Source: Methanosarcinaceae archaeon
GTDB lineage: Archaea > Halobacteriota > Methanosarcinia > Methanosarcinales > Methanosarcinaceae
Length of the DNA stretch: 13,049 bases
NCBI GenBank assembly: GCA_030609665.1
Contig: JAUWBW010000025.1
Span: 1 to 13,049, forward strand
Direction: 5' to 3'
Under the pieces are notes generated by a model, which made no database searches, was not told the DNA's origin, and worked only from the letters and a program-made list of their open reading frames with translations. The number at the start of each line of letters is the position of its first letter. The first letter of the stretch is position 1. Positions 6,161 through 13,049 of the stretch are shown piece by piece. The position numbers and the translations under genes were made by a program.

Positions 6161-8005
6161 TTAATATACTCTAGTTATTAATAAATATGCAGTGATCGGT
6201 ACGATTGCAATTACGCACATAAGCGTGATGAATGATGAGACCATAAATCCGGCTGCACCCCATCTTGACAGATCCGATTCCGGTGCTTGTGTTGTTGGTG
6301 TGGTTGTTGGTGATATTGCAGATGTTTGTTCCAAATATGAGTTTTGTGAATCGGTTGAATACAAATCATCAACATACATGTTTACCGTGTTTGATACGGC
6401 GCTGCCGTGATTATCATGACTGTCCACAAAGGATACTTCGACACCGGGCAGGGCAGTATCGCCTGCCTCCCCGGATTGCATGGTATATACAAAATCCTTT
6501 CTCTCACCGGCTCCTAAACTGCCGCTCCATTCAGACTCACCGCCTGTAACTTTAACCCCCATCGGAATTGTATCTGAAAAACTGACCTCTGCATCCTCAT
6601 CACCAATATTTGTGAGAATTATCCTTACATCTGTATTTTCCCCAACGTACAATACATTCCGGCTTAATAATTTTTCAGCAACGACTCTGGCACCATGGAC
6701 ATCAATCACGTTTTGTGACCCGGCGTATTGTGCAACATATGTCTCTCCATCTTTTATCCACTCCACACTTGCAGGAGACAGTGTGAAACTTCCTGTCATC
6801 GTGGGCATTGCCTGATATGAAATGAAGGTCGATGAATCCGGATCAAGAATAACCGTCCACTTCAATGATTCTATATCTACCGGCAGGAATGATTCGGGAA
6901 GTTCATCATATACATTTACTAATGTCGAAAAATCCGCCATATTGTGAACTGTAAGGTTGATTTGAGCAGTTTCCTGTTTTCCATAGACCATCCTGTTCAG
7001 GAATAGTTCGTCCGGCTCTACACTTTTTTCAATAGCAATATACGAACTTACCCTTGTGTCCTTTGTTGTTGAATTTGAATATGTCTCACCCTTATAATCG
7101 TAACCTGTAACATCTACATTTATCGTAAAACTTGTACCAAGTGGACTTTTAGGCGGAATGACATTGACCTTAAACGTCTGGCTGAATAAGGGTTCAATAA
7201 TATAACATTCCTGAGTTGGCTGCTCAACTCTACCATCAGTGACAGTTGTTTTCAAAACAATACCCCTGATAGGCACTGTTCCACTGTTTTTAACAACCAC
7301 ATCGTATTCTATCGGAATATTAGGATCATAGATATCCTGCTCTGTGGTCATCGACAATTCAATGTTTGGCACACCTAGGCGGTATGTCTCCACAAATACC
7401 TCTCCCCTTTCCAGATTCAAATAAATCGCTTTTACCATGAATTCATCATTGTATTTTTTGTAAAAACCTGTATTGTATATATCCTGAACAACCGTACCAT
7501 CTTTCGATATTGCAACTGCAGCACCATCTTCTGAAAAACCAATGATCTTTATTGTATAATCCCCGCTTGTAAGCTCTTCACCACTTACAAGTTTTGTTTT
7601 TTCAATATCAGTTATCCAGACACGTTCATACTCCTGCTTGTAAATTTCCAGAAATACTTTTTCATCCTTGATATCCAGCACTTTGATCAATAAGACTTCA
7701 TCATAAACATATTCATTATTCGCAAGCGAATCAACAAAAAAAGAGTCCATATAGACCTTGTTCCTATAGACAAGAAGTGTTGCGGAAGCCGGTGTTTCAG
7801 TCATGTCTATCACATGCACTTTGATGACATGGTCACCTACGTCTGCACGCTCTCCCACACCTATCTCAAAACTACCCTGATATACCCAGATGTTCTCATC
7901 CCGAAAATCATAGGCTGCCGTAGCAGGCACTATGCACACAATCGACATGATAATAATTGTAGTGGTGATTATAAAAATAGCGGAGAAGGTGTTCCTTGCA
8001 GACAT
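6161..8005 (-). CDS. Membrane-anchored surface protein with S-layer-like and CARDB/DUF11-like modules
   Basis: This 614-residue protein is probably exported. A signal peptide covers about 1-31 (hydrophobic core, then P-A-T-A-A). Two similar modules follow at about 58-123 and 148-209, each opening with G-D-(H/Y)-x-I-K and closing with a V-F-(L/V)-E-x-Y strand. Three CARDB/DUF11-like beta-sandwich repeats come next, beginning near 215, 330 and 440 (for example V-V-V-K-N-S-G-T-V-P and I-I-L-T-N-I-G-D). A Thr/Pro linker lies at about 563-575, a transmembrane helix at about 584-609, and a tail of a few residues at the end. This is the layout of archaeal cell-surface proteins of the COG1361 type. 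ATG 8005 has no ribosome site, but a TATA-like box lies about 30 bases upstream, so the mRNA may be leaderless. The ligand or role is unknown. Confidence 0.85.
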   Translation of the reverse strand: MSARNTFSAIFIITTTIIIMSIVCIVPATAAYDFRDENIWVYQGSFEIGVGERADVGDHVIKVHVIDMTETPASATLLVYRNKVYMDSFFVDSLANNEYVYDEVLLIKVLDIKDEKVFLEIYKQEYERVWITDIEKTKLVSGEELTSGDYTIKIIGFSEDGAAVAISKDGTVVQDIYNTGFYKKYNDEFMVKAIYLNLERGEVFVETYRLGVPNIELSMTTEQDIYDPNIPIEYDVVVKNSGTVPIRGIVLKTTVTDGRVEQPTQECYIIEPLFSQTFKVNVIPPKSPLGTSFTINVDVTGYDYKGETYSNSTTKDTRVSSYIAIEKSVEPDELFLNRMVYGKQETAQINLTVHNMADFSTLVNVYDELPESFLPVDIESLKWTVILDPDSSTFISYQAMPTMTGSFTLSPASVEWIKDGETYVAQYAGSQNVIDVHGARVVAEKLLSRNVLYVGENTDVRIILTNIGDEDAEVSFSDTIPMGVKVTGGESEWSGSLGAGERKDFVYTMQSGEAGDTALPGVEVSFVDSHDNHGSAVSNTVNMYVDDLYSTDSQNSYLEQTSAISPTTTPTTQAPESDLSRWGAAGFMVSSFITLMCVIAIVPITAYLLITRVY

Positions 8006-8031
8006 TAGAATTATTTATGTACTGCATACCG

Positions 8032-8037
8032 TTTAAA
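8032..8037 (-). promoter_or_regulatory. TATA-like box for the surface protein gene
   Basis: TTTAAA is centred about 30 bases before ATG 8005. Archaeal TATA boxes lie about 26-27 bases before the transcription start, so the transcript would begin within a few bases of the ATG. That agrees with the absence of a ribosome binding site there. Confidence 0.45.
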
Positions 8038-8240
8038 TGTTGTTGTATTTTTCTGAATGACACATCTATTGAAAATTCAATGTATTATGAGATATCAGTT
8101 ACCTGTAGACATGAGTAGGCAATGTGAATAATCACCAATAAAAATAAAAACTCAGTGTTTATTATCCCTCTTGACCTACTTTTCGAGTGTTACAAGACAC
8201 ATTTATGCTCTTGCAAAAAAGGAATATATACGAACTCGCA

Positions 8241-8265
8241 CTATATAATTCTATAAATTATATAG
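8241..8265. repeat. Perfect AT-only inverted repeat behind amzA
   Basis: CTATATAATT (8241-8250) and AATTATATAG (8256-8265) are perfect 10-base arms around a 5-base loop, ending two bases from the amzA stop. On minus, a run of six T residues (8220-8215) follows 20 bases later, so the pair could end the amzA transcript. An alternative fold pairs TTCTATA with TATAGAA. The rest of 8006-8240 holds only the promoter noted above and no recognisable gene or RNA. Confidence 0.55.
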
Positions 8266-8267
8266 AA

Positions 8268-8819
8268 TTAAAAAAGACTTTTCAAACTCTCACTGCACTT
8301 GTCACAAAGATCCATGCCTTTGGCATCCACTTCTTCAATCCCGGGTGAAAAACTCATAACACATCCACTATCATCACAATGATGAAGCCCAAACGTGTGT
8401 CCAATTTCATGTATAGTCTCTTTTTTAACACGCTCAATAAACATTTGATAATTTGATGCATCATCAATACCATCATTACACCCGCCATCGTTTGCATAGA
8501 ACTGTGGGTTTAACCTGTGTGTTGAAATTACACATGCTTTCCCATTTAAGAACGCCTGCCCGAATACAAAATCCACACGGAATGCATAAATGTCAACATC
8601 TGTAATTGCAATATTCTTTTTACCAGTCCCTTTTTCTGCAATTCTTAAAAAACTTGTAGCACGATATTGATTCCTTGCTTTGTTATGTGCATCTGTGGGT
8701 ATATCAACAAAATCAAATCTTTCTACGTCATTCTCAAAATAGTTAACAGCTTCGTGAACAGCTTTGAGAATACTGTCATCCTCGATACCTACCGGGATTA
8801 TGCAAAAAGCGTTAGACAA
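8268..8819 (-). CDS. amzA: Archaemetzincin zinc metalloprotease
   Basis: This 183-residue cytoplasmic metallopeptidase belongs to the archaemetzincin family. The zinc site H-E-I-G-H-T-F-G-L-H-H-C is at 137-148, giving zinc ligands His137, His141 and His147 and catalytic Glu138. The family's second site is complete: Cys148 and Cys153 (C-x4-C), then V-M (the Met-turn methionine), then Cys172 and Cys175 (C-x-x-C), which bind a structural zinc. The length is normal for archaeal members. The start is TTG 8819, with GAGG 8 bases upstream; no ATG or GTG fits the conserved start region (A-F-C-I-I-P-V-G). It begins 10 bases after the stop of an unknown membrane protein gene, so it is probably the last gene of that operon. 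Its physiological substrate is unknown. Confidence 0.95.
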   Translation of the reverse strand: MSNAFCIIPVGIEDDSILKAVHEAVNYFENDVERFDFVDIPTDAHNKARNQYRATSFLRIAEKGTGKKNIAITDVDIYAFRVDFVFGQAFLNGKACVISTHRLNPQFYANDGGCNDGIDDASNYQMFIERVKKETIHEIGHTFGLHHCDDSGCVMSFSPGIEEVDAKGMDLCDKCSESLKSLF

Positions 8820-8829
8820 TTAGTCAACC

Positions 8830-9531
8830 TCAATTTTCTTCGTTTTTAGTTTTTCGAGTACTCTTGCTGACAAGTTTTTTGTACAGCCCTTTTGCCAGTT
8901 TACGAGTGAGTATTGGCTGCTTGACATGTTGTTCAACCGTATTCTGTGGACCGGCTGGTCGACGCTGGCCGCCATACATGCCAATTTCCTCATGTAAAAG
9001 TTTAAACTCTTCCTGAATCAACATCAAACGCTCTGAGAGACCGTCCATGTTTTGATATTTGTATGGTGTTGCTCCGACATTGCGGTACAGTCCACCGTTA
9101 CGTGGCATGTCTTTGTCTTTACCGCTGTTGCGGTCGTCCATGGCAGATTCATAATTTGCAATATCTTCCAGTTTTTTGTGCAAACCGAATGGCAGGGTGC
9201 CTGATGCATTGTACATGCTCCATGTATAATATGTGACAGCATACAAACCAAGTACCAAGTACATGATCGCAAACATCTGGTTGGTTGATGTCAACAACCC
9301 AAACACCATTGTGTATATGGGCAGGATCAAGATCGGTGCAAATACCCACATCCATGCGGATGAATTGTCCCACTGGTTGTATTCATATGTGATCACAACC
9401 CACCACATAACAAAAAGCAAAGGGGACAAATAAGGAATGTACCACTGCGGATAATAGATCATGAACATATACACAGCAAGCGTCACATTTAGGATTACCA
9501 CATACATGAACAAATTGTATACACGTCTCAA
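8830..9531 (-). CDS. Four-helix membrane protein with cytoplasmic tail, unknown
   Basis: From TTG 9531 the product has 233 residues. Four hydrophobic helices lie at about 4-28, 31-50, 58-82 and 86-107 and are rich in Tyr, Trp and Met. A hydrophilic tail of about 125 residues follows, with an amphipathic segment (S-E-R-L-M-L-I-Q-E-E-F-K-L-L-H-E-E-I) and a strongly basic end. The start is unresolved: TTG 9531 has no ribosome site, and the frame stays open upstream for 19 codons of protein-like sequence (G-G-Y-Y-Q-P-Q-E-V) back to the TAA of the preceding gene. No ATG, GTG or other TTG occurs in that stretch. It sits between another membrane gene and amzA on the same strand. No family is recognised; it may serve as a membrane partner for the protease. 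Confidence 0.75.
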   Translation of the reverse strand: MRRVYNLFMYVVILNVTLAVYMFMIYYPQWYIPYLSPLLFVMWWVVITYEYNQWDNSSAWMWVFAPILILPIYTMVFGLLTSTNQMFAIMYLVLGLYAVTYYTWSMYNASGTLPFGLHKKLEDIANYESAMDDRNSGKDKDMPRNGGLYRNVGATPYKYQNMDGLSERLMLIQEEFKLLHEEIGMYGGQRRPAGPQNTVEQHVKQPILTRKLAKGLYKKLVSKSTRKTKNEEN

Positions 9532-9588
9532 TGATGCAGATGTTGAAACTTCCTGTGGTTGATAATAACCACCTGTCGAAGGTGCAAA

Positions 9589-10050
9589 TTAAATGATCTT
9601 TTTCAGGTCATTTATGCTATAGTTCAATGACTTGATCTGGCTTGAAACACTGTCATAACCAACCTGTACCTCTGCAATATCCCTGAGCACAGGCTCAAAA
9701 CGATCGTAAATGATCTCCTCGAACATATTGTCAACAATTCGCTCAAGATACGTGTTCTTACGGATAAACCTGACAGCTCCGTATACAAGGATGGCACCTG
9801 CAAATATGTGAGTAACTTCACGTATGAAGATTAATGAATCAAACTTATCTGTAAAAACGTATGTTATCTGGAAAATCGATGAGATGAGGTAAAATAAACC
9901 TACGGTCAGTAAGACCACTATCGCAATCTTATCAAGCCCGGACATATAGCTTCTGCTATATTCTGCGCTCGTGTTTGTAATTGCTACTCTACCATTAGAT
10001 TCCACGATCTTTCTATCTGAAGTGGCCTTGTTCTTTGTATTATTTGCCAT
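9589..10050 (-). CDS. Two-helix membrane protein with C-terminal coiled coil, unknown
   Basis: This is a 153-residue protein with a hydrophilic N-terminal part (about 1-38), a first helix at about 40-65, a second at about 76-96 (H-I-F-A-G-A-I-L-V-Y-G-A-V), and a C-terminal helical region of about 55 residues with coiled-coil spacing (I-K-S-L-N-Y-S-I-N-D-L-K-K-I-I). ATG 10050 is preceded by AGGG 5 bases upstream. It is the first gene of the apparent operon with the four-helix protein and archaemetzincin, and its TAA stop is in the same frame as the next gene. No family is recognised. Confidence 0.75.
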   Translation of the reverse strand: MANNTKNKATSDRKIVESNGRVAITNTSAEYSRSYMSGLDKIAIVVLLTVGLFYLISSIFQITYVFTDKFDSLIFIREVTHIFAGAILVYGAVRFIRKNTYLERIVDNMFEEIIYDRFEPVLRDIAEVQVGYDSVSSQIKSLNYSINDLKKII

Positions 10051-10134
10051 GGTACCCTATAGTCAGGGCAACTTTTACAAAAGTCCCATCCAATTGTTGA
10101 TAGTTGCTACCATATGATATAGCATATACTAATA

Positions 10135-10166
10135 CTATAAAATATAGCACTGTTTATATTATAAAC
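10135..10166. promoter_or_regulatory. Two adjacent AT-rich palindromes upstream of the archaemetzincin operon
   Basis: CTATAAAATATAG (10135-10147, arms of 5) and GTTTATATTATAAAC (10152-10166, arms of 7, one central base) lie next to each other 85-116 bases before ATG 10050. On minus, either contains a TATA-like TTTATA. The sites could be a promoter with an overlapping operator, or the second one could mark the end of the trp-kinase transcript. The remainder of 10051-10214 shows no gene. Confidence 0.4.
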
Positions 10167-10214
10167 TTTCGTGTGGAAATCAATTCACCATCATGTATTG
10201 CAGTCATATTTCAA

Positions 10215-10763
10215 TCAGAATATATCTTCACTCCAATCAAATGACCCAGGGTTGTATTTTAGCAGCACATCCTTGTCGTCACCACACAACAACGCTCTAA
10301 TGATCTCATCCACATCCTTTGCGACCTCTTCAACTGTCGCTTCAGTCGTGTCGATCTCAAATACCTTTTCACACCACTCTACCGATTCAACAAGGATCAC
10401 ATCCAGTGCTTCAGCCTCAACATTTTCCGACACCTTAGCCTGTGAGTAATTCCTGCGCGATAACCGCTCCCGAAGTTTATCAGGAGATGCCCGAAGCACG
10501 ATTACAATGTCTGCAATATAATGTGAGAGATGGCTGTCAAGTATTGTTACTGCATCACTTTCATCCACCAGTTCAGACACACGCGCAGAAACCTTATCCA
10601 TATCCGCAACAAGCGTATCCCGCACCTCATCCACTTCTGAATACAGGCGCTCCTCCTTTATTAGTTCATTAAGATGGATCACCTTGTATCCACAACGCGC
10701 TTTTAGCAGATCGCTAACAGAGGATTTTCCTGTTCCGGGAGTTCCGGTAAGTCCGATTAACAT
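10215..10763 (-). CDS. AK6/Fap7-type adenylate kinase (NMP kinase / ribosome maturation ATPase)
   Basis: This is a 182-residue P-loop kinase. It has Walker A G-T-P-G-T-G-K-S at 7-14, a Walker B-like strand ending D-S-H-L-S-H-Y at 76-82, and a short lid R-R-N-Y-S-Q-A-K-V-S-E-N-V-E-A-E at 103-118. The C-terminal D-W-S-E near 176 is typical of the group. This fits the AK6/hCINAP/Fap7 family, which phosphorylates AMP or dAMP and in eukaryotes and archaea assists small ribosomal subunit assembly. ATG 10763 follows the trpG stop by 32 bases with only a weak ribosome site (GGA). It therefore likely rides on the trp transcript, though no direct role in tryptophan synthesis is known. Confidence 0.88.
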   Translation of the reverse strand: MLIGLTGTPGTGKSSVSDLLKARCGYKVIHLNELIKEERLYSEVDEVRDTLVADMDKVSARVSELVDESDAVTILDSHLSHYIADIVIVLRASPDKLRERLSRRNYSQAKVSENVEAEALDVILVESVEWCEKVFEIDTTEATVEEVAKDVDEIIRALLCGDDKDVLLKYNPGSFDWSEDIF

Positions 10764-10795
10764 AATCCAAGAATAGAACTCTTGCCAGTTAATTC

Positions 10796-11389
10796 TTATG
10801 CATCCTCGTGCATTCTGCCTGCAATTGCGAGAAAATTTTCAATGAACTTTAAACCATCAGGTGTGAGCACAGACTCTGGATGGAACTGTACACCATATAT
10901 TGGATATTCCCTGTGTTTGACACCCATGATGATACCATCATCTGTTTTTGCAGTTATCTCAAGCTCAGATGAAAGTTTTCCGGTTGCAAGTGAATGGTAC
11001 CGCCCTCCGGTGAATGGGTTTGGAATGCCATCAAAAAGATTGGATTCGTCATGGGTTATCTGCGAAGTCTTACCGTGTACCGGACCACCCTTTGCGTGAG
11101 TGATCGTACCTCCAAATGCAGTGTTTATCGCCTGATGACCAAGACATACCCCAAGTATGGGAACAGATGAACCAAAATCACGAATGATGTCAATACACGT
11201 TCCAATATCCCTTGGATTTTGTGGGTTTCCGGGACCGGGTGACACAACAATTGCATCAGGGTTAATGGCTTTCACCTCCTCGATCGAAATTGTATTCGGC
11301 ACGACAACTGTATCCGGCTCAAACATGGAGACATAATCCACAAGGTTCCATACGAATGAATCCCTGTTGTTGATGAACAGTACTTTCAT
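10796..11389 (-). CDS. trpG: Anthranilate synthase component II, glutamine amidotransferase
   Basis: This is a 197-residue class I glutamine amidotransferase that releases ammonia from glutamine for TrpE. It begins with the TrpG-type N-N-R-D-S-F-V-W-N-L. The oxyanion region is S-P-G-P-G-N-P at 50-56 and the nucleophile is Cys82 in G-V-C-L-G-H-Q. The catalytic His170 and Glu172 lie in Q-F-H-P-E-S. The H-G-K-T-S segment at 105-109 is the TrpG/PabA signature and argues against GuaA or CarA. Its ATG shares four bases with the trpE stop (ATGA), with GGTGG 4 bases before the ATG, so the subunits are probably translated in a coupled way. The full family length is present. A PabA role alongside a PabB-like TrpE is excluded by the trpF neighbour rather than by the sequence itself. 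Confidence 0.96.
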   Translation of the reverse strand: MKVLFINNRDSFVWNLVDYVSMFEPDTVVVPNTISIEEVKAINPDAIVVSPGPGNPQNPRDIGTCIDIIRDFGSSVPILGVCLGHQAINTAFGGTITHAKGGPVHGKTSQITHDESNLFDGIPNPFTGGRYHSLATGKLSSELEITAKTDDGIIMGVKHREYPIYGVQFHPESVLTPDGLKFIENFLAIAGRMHEDA

Positions 11390-12972
11390 TTTCCACCCCC
11401 AATCGCACTGATCATTGCTGCCATCTTGCGCTCTGTCTCTTCATACTCATATGTGGGATCAGAATCCGCAACAATTCCTGCACCTGCCTGGATATATGCT
11501 GTATCGCCTTTTACGATCACTGTCCTGATAACGATTGCAAAATCGGCATCACCATTCCACGAATAATATCCGACACCTCCGCCATATACCCCGCGCGCAT
11601 CGGGTTCGAGGTCATTGATTATCTCCATCGCACGTATTTTTGGCGCGCCTGACAATGTACCCGCAGGGAATATCGCGCGAGTCGCATCGAACTGGTCGCA
11701 TTCATCACGAAGGGTACCGCATACCGTGCTTTCGATGTGCTGTACATGTGAGTATTTCACGACTGACATGAAATCATCGACCTTGACAGTGCCGCTTTGT
11801 GCCACCATTCTCACATCATTCCGTCCAAGGTCCACAAGCATGACATGTTCTGCACGTTCCTTTTCATCAGCCAGCATTTTTGAGGAATAAATATAATCCT
11901 CATTTTCGCTTTTCCCGCGCGGGCATGTTCCTGCAATAGGGTTTGTGATCAGCGTGCGGTTGTGCACTGTCATGAGCGTTTCAGGACTCGCACCAACAAT
12001 GCTCAAGTCCCCAAACTTGAAAATGTACATGTATGGACTCGGGTTGATCTTTCGCAGGGTACGATACAGTTCAAGAGGTGTCTGTTCCATCTTGACCAAG
12101 TACCTGCGTGAAAGTACAACCTGAAAAATATCGCCATCGATAATGTGTTGTTTTGCAGTCAGGACTGCATTTTCAAATGCTTCTTTTGTTATATTGCATA
12201 CAGGTTTTGATCTTAGGACTCTTGGTTGTGGTACTTCTTCAGTATCTTTTACCTTGTCCGATCGATCCAGACGCTCATACAATACCTGTGCATCCGAAAT
12301 CGCCTGGTCATACACATCCTTCGGATCAGATTGCTCTGTCACAAAAGGCGTGACAACGATGTGAGTTTCGCCTGTCAGGTGATCAAAAACGAACGTCTTT
12401 GTGGTGAGCGCAAACTGCATATCAGGAATGCCCGATTCAAGTTCCTTTTCGATATCCAACCAGCAGTCATACACAATATCATAACCATTGTACCCGATCG
12501 CACCGCCAAGGAATGTCTGCCTGTCAAACCTTTTTTGGTTAAGGAGATGCGTGCCGTTCGCAGTTGGAAATACTGCACGAAAAGCATCCAATACATCAGT
12601 TCCTTCATTGATACGGGTACGGAGTACACCGGGCTCGTTTGATTCGACTGTGCATGACGATTCAAGTCGTGATCGAATGTAATCCACAAGTTTAGAGTCA
12701 ATTGAATAGTTCAAGGTCAGATCGCGGTCTTTTATGGTCACTGTCAGATCAGGATCAGACCCCACGAAAGAGAATCGAGCATGTCGTTTTTCCTTTTCCA
12801 CCGATTCAAGCATGTATGAGCAGTTGGCATTTTGCAGGGTCGTGTACAGTTGTAGGGGCGAGCATTCAGTGCTGACCTTTGCCATCAACTGCACCAATGC
12901 AGGAGCACCTGCTTCCTTGACCATACTTACAAACTCTTCTTTATTAAGATCAAATGATATATCGAACACCAT
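11386..12972 (-). CDS. trpE: Anthranilate synthase component I
   Basis: This 528-residue chorismate-using enzyme makes anthranilate with TrpG. The N-terminal regulatory part has M-L-E-S at 54-57, the position of the L-L-E-S tryptophan feedback motif. The C-terminal catalytic part has I-N-P-S-P-Y-M-Y at 309-316, G-A-S-P-E at 327-331, P-I-A-G-T-C-P-R-G at 345-353, F-P-A-G-T-L-S-G-A-P-K at 435-445 and G-G-G-V-G-Y at 464-469. The usual A-G-T-R-P-R-G of bacterial enzymes has Cys at residue 350 instead of Arg. ATG 12972 has GAGGTG 6 bases upstream. Its A is also the last base of the trpF stop (TAATG). Expression is therefore set by a promoter further up, outside the window. Confidence 0.96.
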   Translation of the reverse strand: MVFDISFDLNKEEFVSMVKEAGAPALVQLMAKVSTECSPLQLYTTLQNANCSYMLESVEKEKRHARFSFVGSDPDLTVTIKDRDLTLNYSIDSKLVDYIRSRLESSCTVESNEPGVLRTRINEGTDVLDAFRAVFPTANGTHLLNQKRFDRQTFLGGAIGYNGYDIVYDCWLDIEKELESGIPDMQFALTTKTFVFDHLTGETHIVVTPFVTEQSDPKDVYDQAISDAQVLYERLDRSDKVKDTEEVPQPRVLRSKPVCNITKEAFENAVLTAKQHIIDGDIFQVVLSRRYLVKMEQTPLELYRTLRKINPSPYMYIFKFGDLSIVGASPETLMTVHNRTLITNPIAGTCPRGKSENEDYIYSSKMLADEKERAEHVMLVDLGRNDVRMVAQSGTVKVDDFMSVVKYSHVQHIESTVCGTLRDECDQFDATRAIFPAGTLSGAPKIRAMEIINDLEPDARGVYGGGVGYYSWNGDADFAIVIRTVIVKGDTAYIQAGAGIVADSDPTYEYEETERKMAAMISAIGGGK

Positions 12973-13049
12973 TAATCACACCTCGCCTCACGTATAAATC
13001 TGCAAATCTTTTTTTCATCTTTCATGCCATTGGTCTCAATTCCTGATGC
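12972..13049 (-). CDS. trpF: Phosphoribosylanthranilate isomerase, last 25 codons (cut by window edge)
   Basis: The minus strand is open from the window edge to the TAA at 12974-12972. It reads A-S-G-I-E-T-N-G-M-K-D-E-K-K-I, then F-I-R-E-A-R. This matches the C-terminal phosphate-binding loop and last helix of TrpF (S-S-G-V-E, a short loop, K-D, x-x-K-I, x-x-F-I). TrpF isomerises phosphoribosylanthranilate, the step after anthranilate is ribosylated. The stop overlaps the trpE ATG by one base. The identification rests on a short segment but is supported by the neighbours. Confidence 0.78.
   Translation of the reverse strand, partial: ASGIETNGMKDEKKICRFIREARCD

Noticed and set aside
6192..6815. 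Several plus-strand frames of 70-110 codons over the surface protein
   Set aside because: They are antisense to a protein with a clear signal peptide, repeats and membrane anchor, and show no protein-like features.
12375..12701. 108-codon frame on minus inside trpE, and similar long frames on plus through trpE, trpG and the kinase
   Set aside because: They overlap well-identified genes in other frames, have no ribosome sites and read as unrelated composition.
12994..12999. TTTATA as a trpE promoter
   Set aside because: It lies inside the trpF C-terminal coding sequence and would place the transcript start at the trpE ATG, cutting off the good ribosome site.
1..13049. tRNA, rRNA or CRISPR arrays
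   Set aside because: The intergenic spaces were read on both strands. No cloverleaf with a T-loop motif, no rRNA-like conserved run and no regularly spaced repeats were seen.

Overview
The window reads as a stretch of chromosome from a methanogen-type euryarchaeon, most likely in or near the Methanosarcinales. This rests on an archaemetzincin, a DUF2115/UPF0305 protein, an AK6-type nucleotide kinase, an archaeal surface protein with CARDB/DUF11-like repeats, a flavodoxin like the FMN domain of FprA, and GGAGG/GGTGA-type ribosome binding sites. None of the stops used is TAG, which fits a pyrrolysine-using lineage but does not prove it. The genus cannot be told from sequence alone.

Layout. (1) 1-2565, plus strand: a LolCDE/MacB-type ABC exporter made of two tandem FtsX-like permeases (the first cut by the window edge) and an ATPase, with tightly packed or overlapping genes. 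(2) About 2566-5731: a patchwork, visibly AT-richer region. It holds a small ORF followed by a serine dehydrogenase proteinase-family (SDH, ClpP/crotonase fold) gene on minus, a decayed IS5-type transposase, a flavodoxin and a DUF2115 gene on plus, a short gene remnant, and the left end of an IS21-family element with the start of istA. (3) 5732-8005, minus: a large membrane-anchored surface protein followed by a small three-helix membrane protein. (4) 8268-10050, minus: an apparent operon of two unknown membrane proteins and archaemetzincin. (5) 10215-13049, minus: the end of a tryptophan operon, trpF (last 25 codons), trpE and trpG, with an AK6-type kinase at its tail.

How the genes work together. 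The trp block makes anthranilate: TrpG supplies ammonia from glutamine and TrpE uses it on chorismate. trpF/trpE and trpE/trpG overlap by 1 and 4 bases. The ABC block probably moves a lipidic or hydrophobic cargo or a peptide across the membrane. The archaemetzincin operon is the most suggestive functional unit: a soluble zinc protease behind two uncharacterised membrane proteins that share one reading frame, separated only by a TAA. The 2.6-5.7 kb stretch looks like an insertion hotspot with remains of at least two transposon families.

The strongest reinterpretations are the trpF end hidden at the right edge, the IS21 left end, a downstream start for the SDH gene that removes an apparent overlap, the frame-shifted transposase tail, and the shared-frame membrane gene pair.
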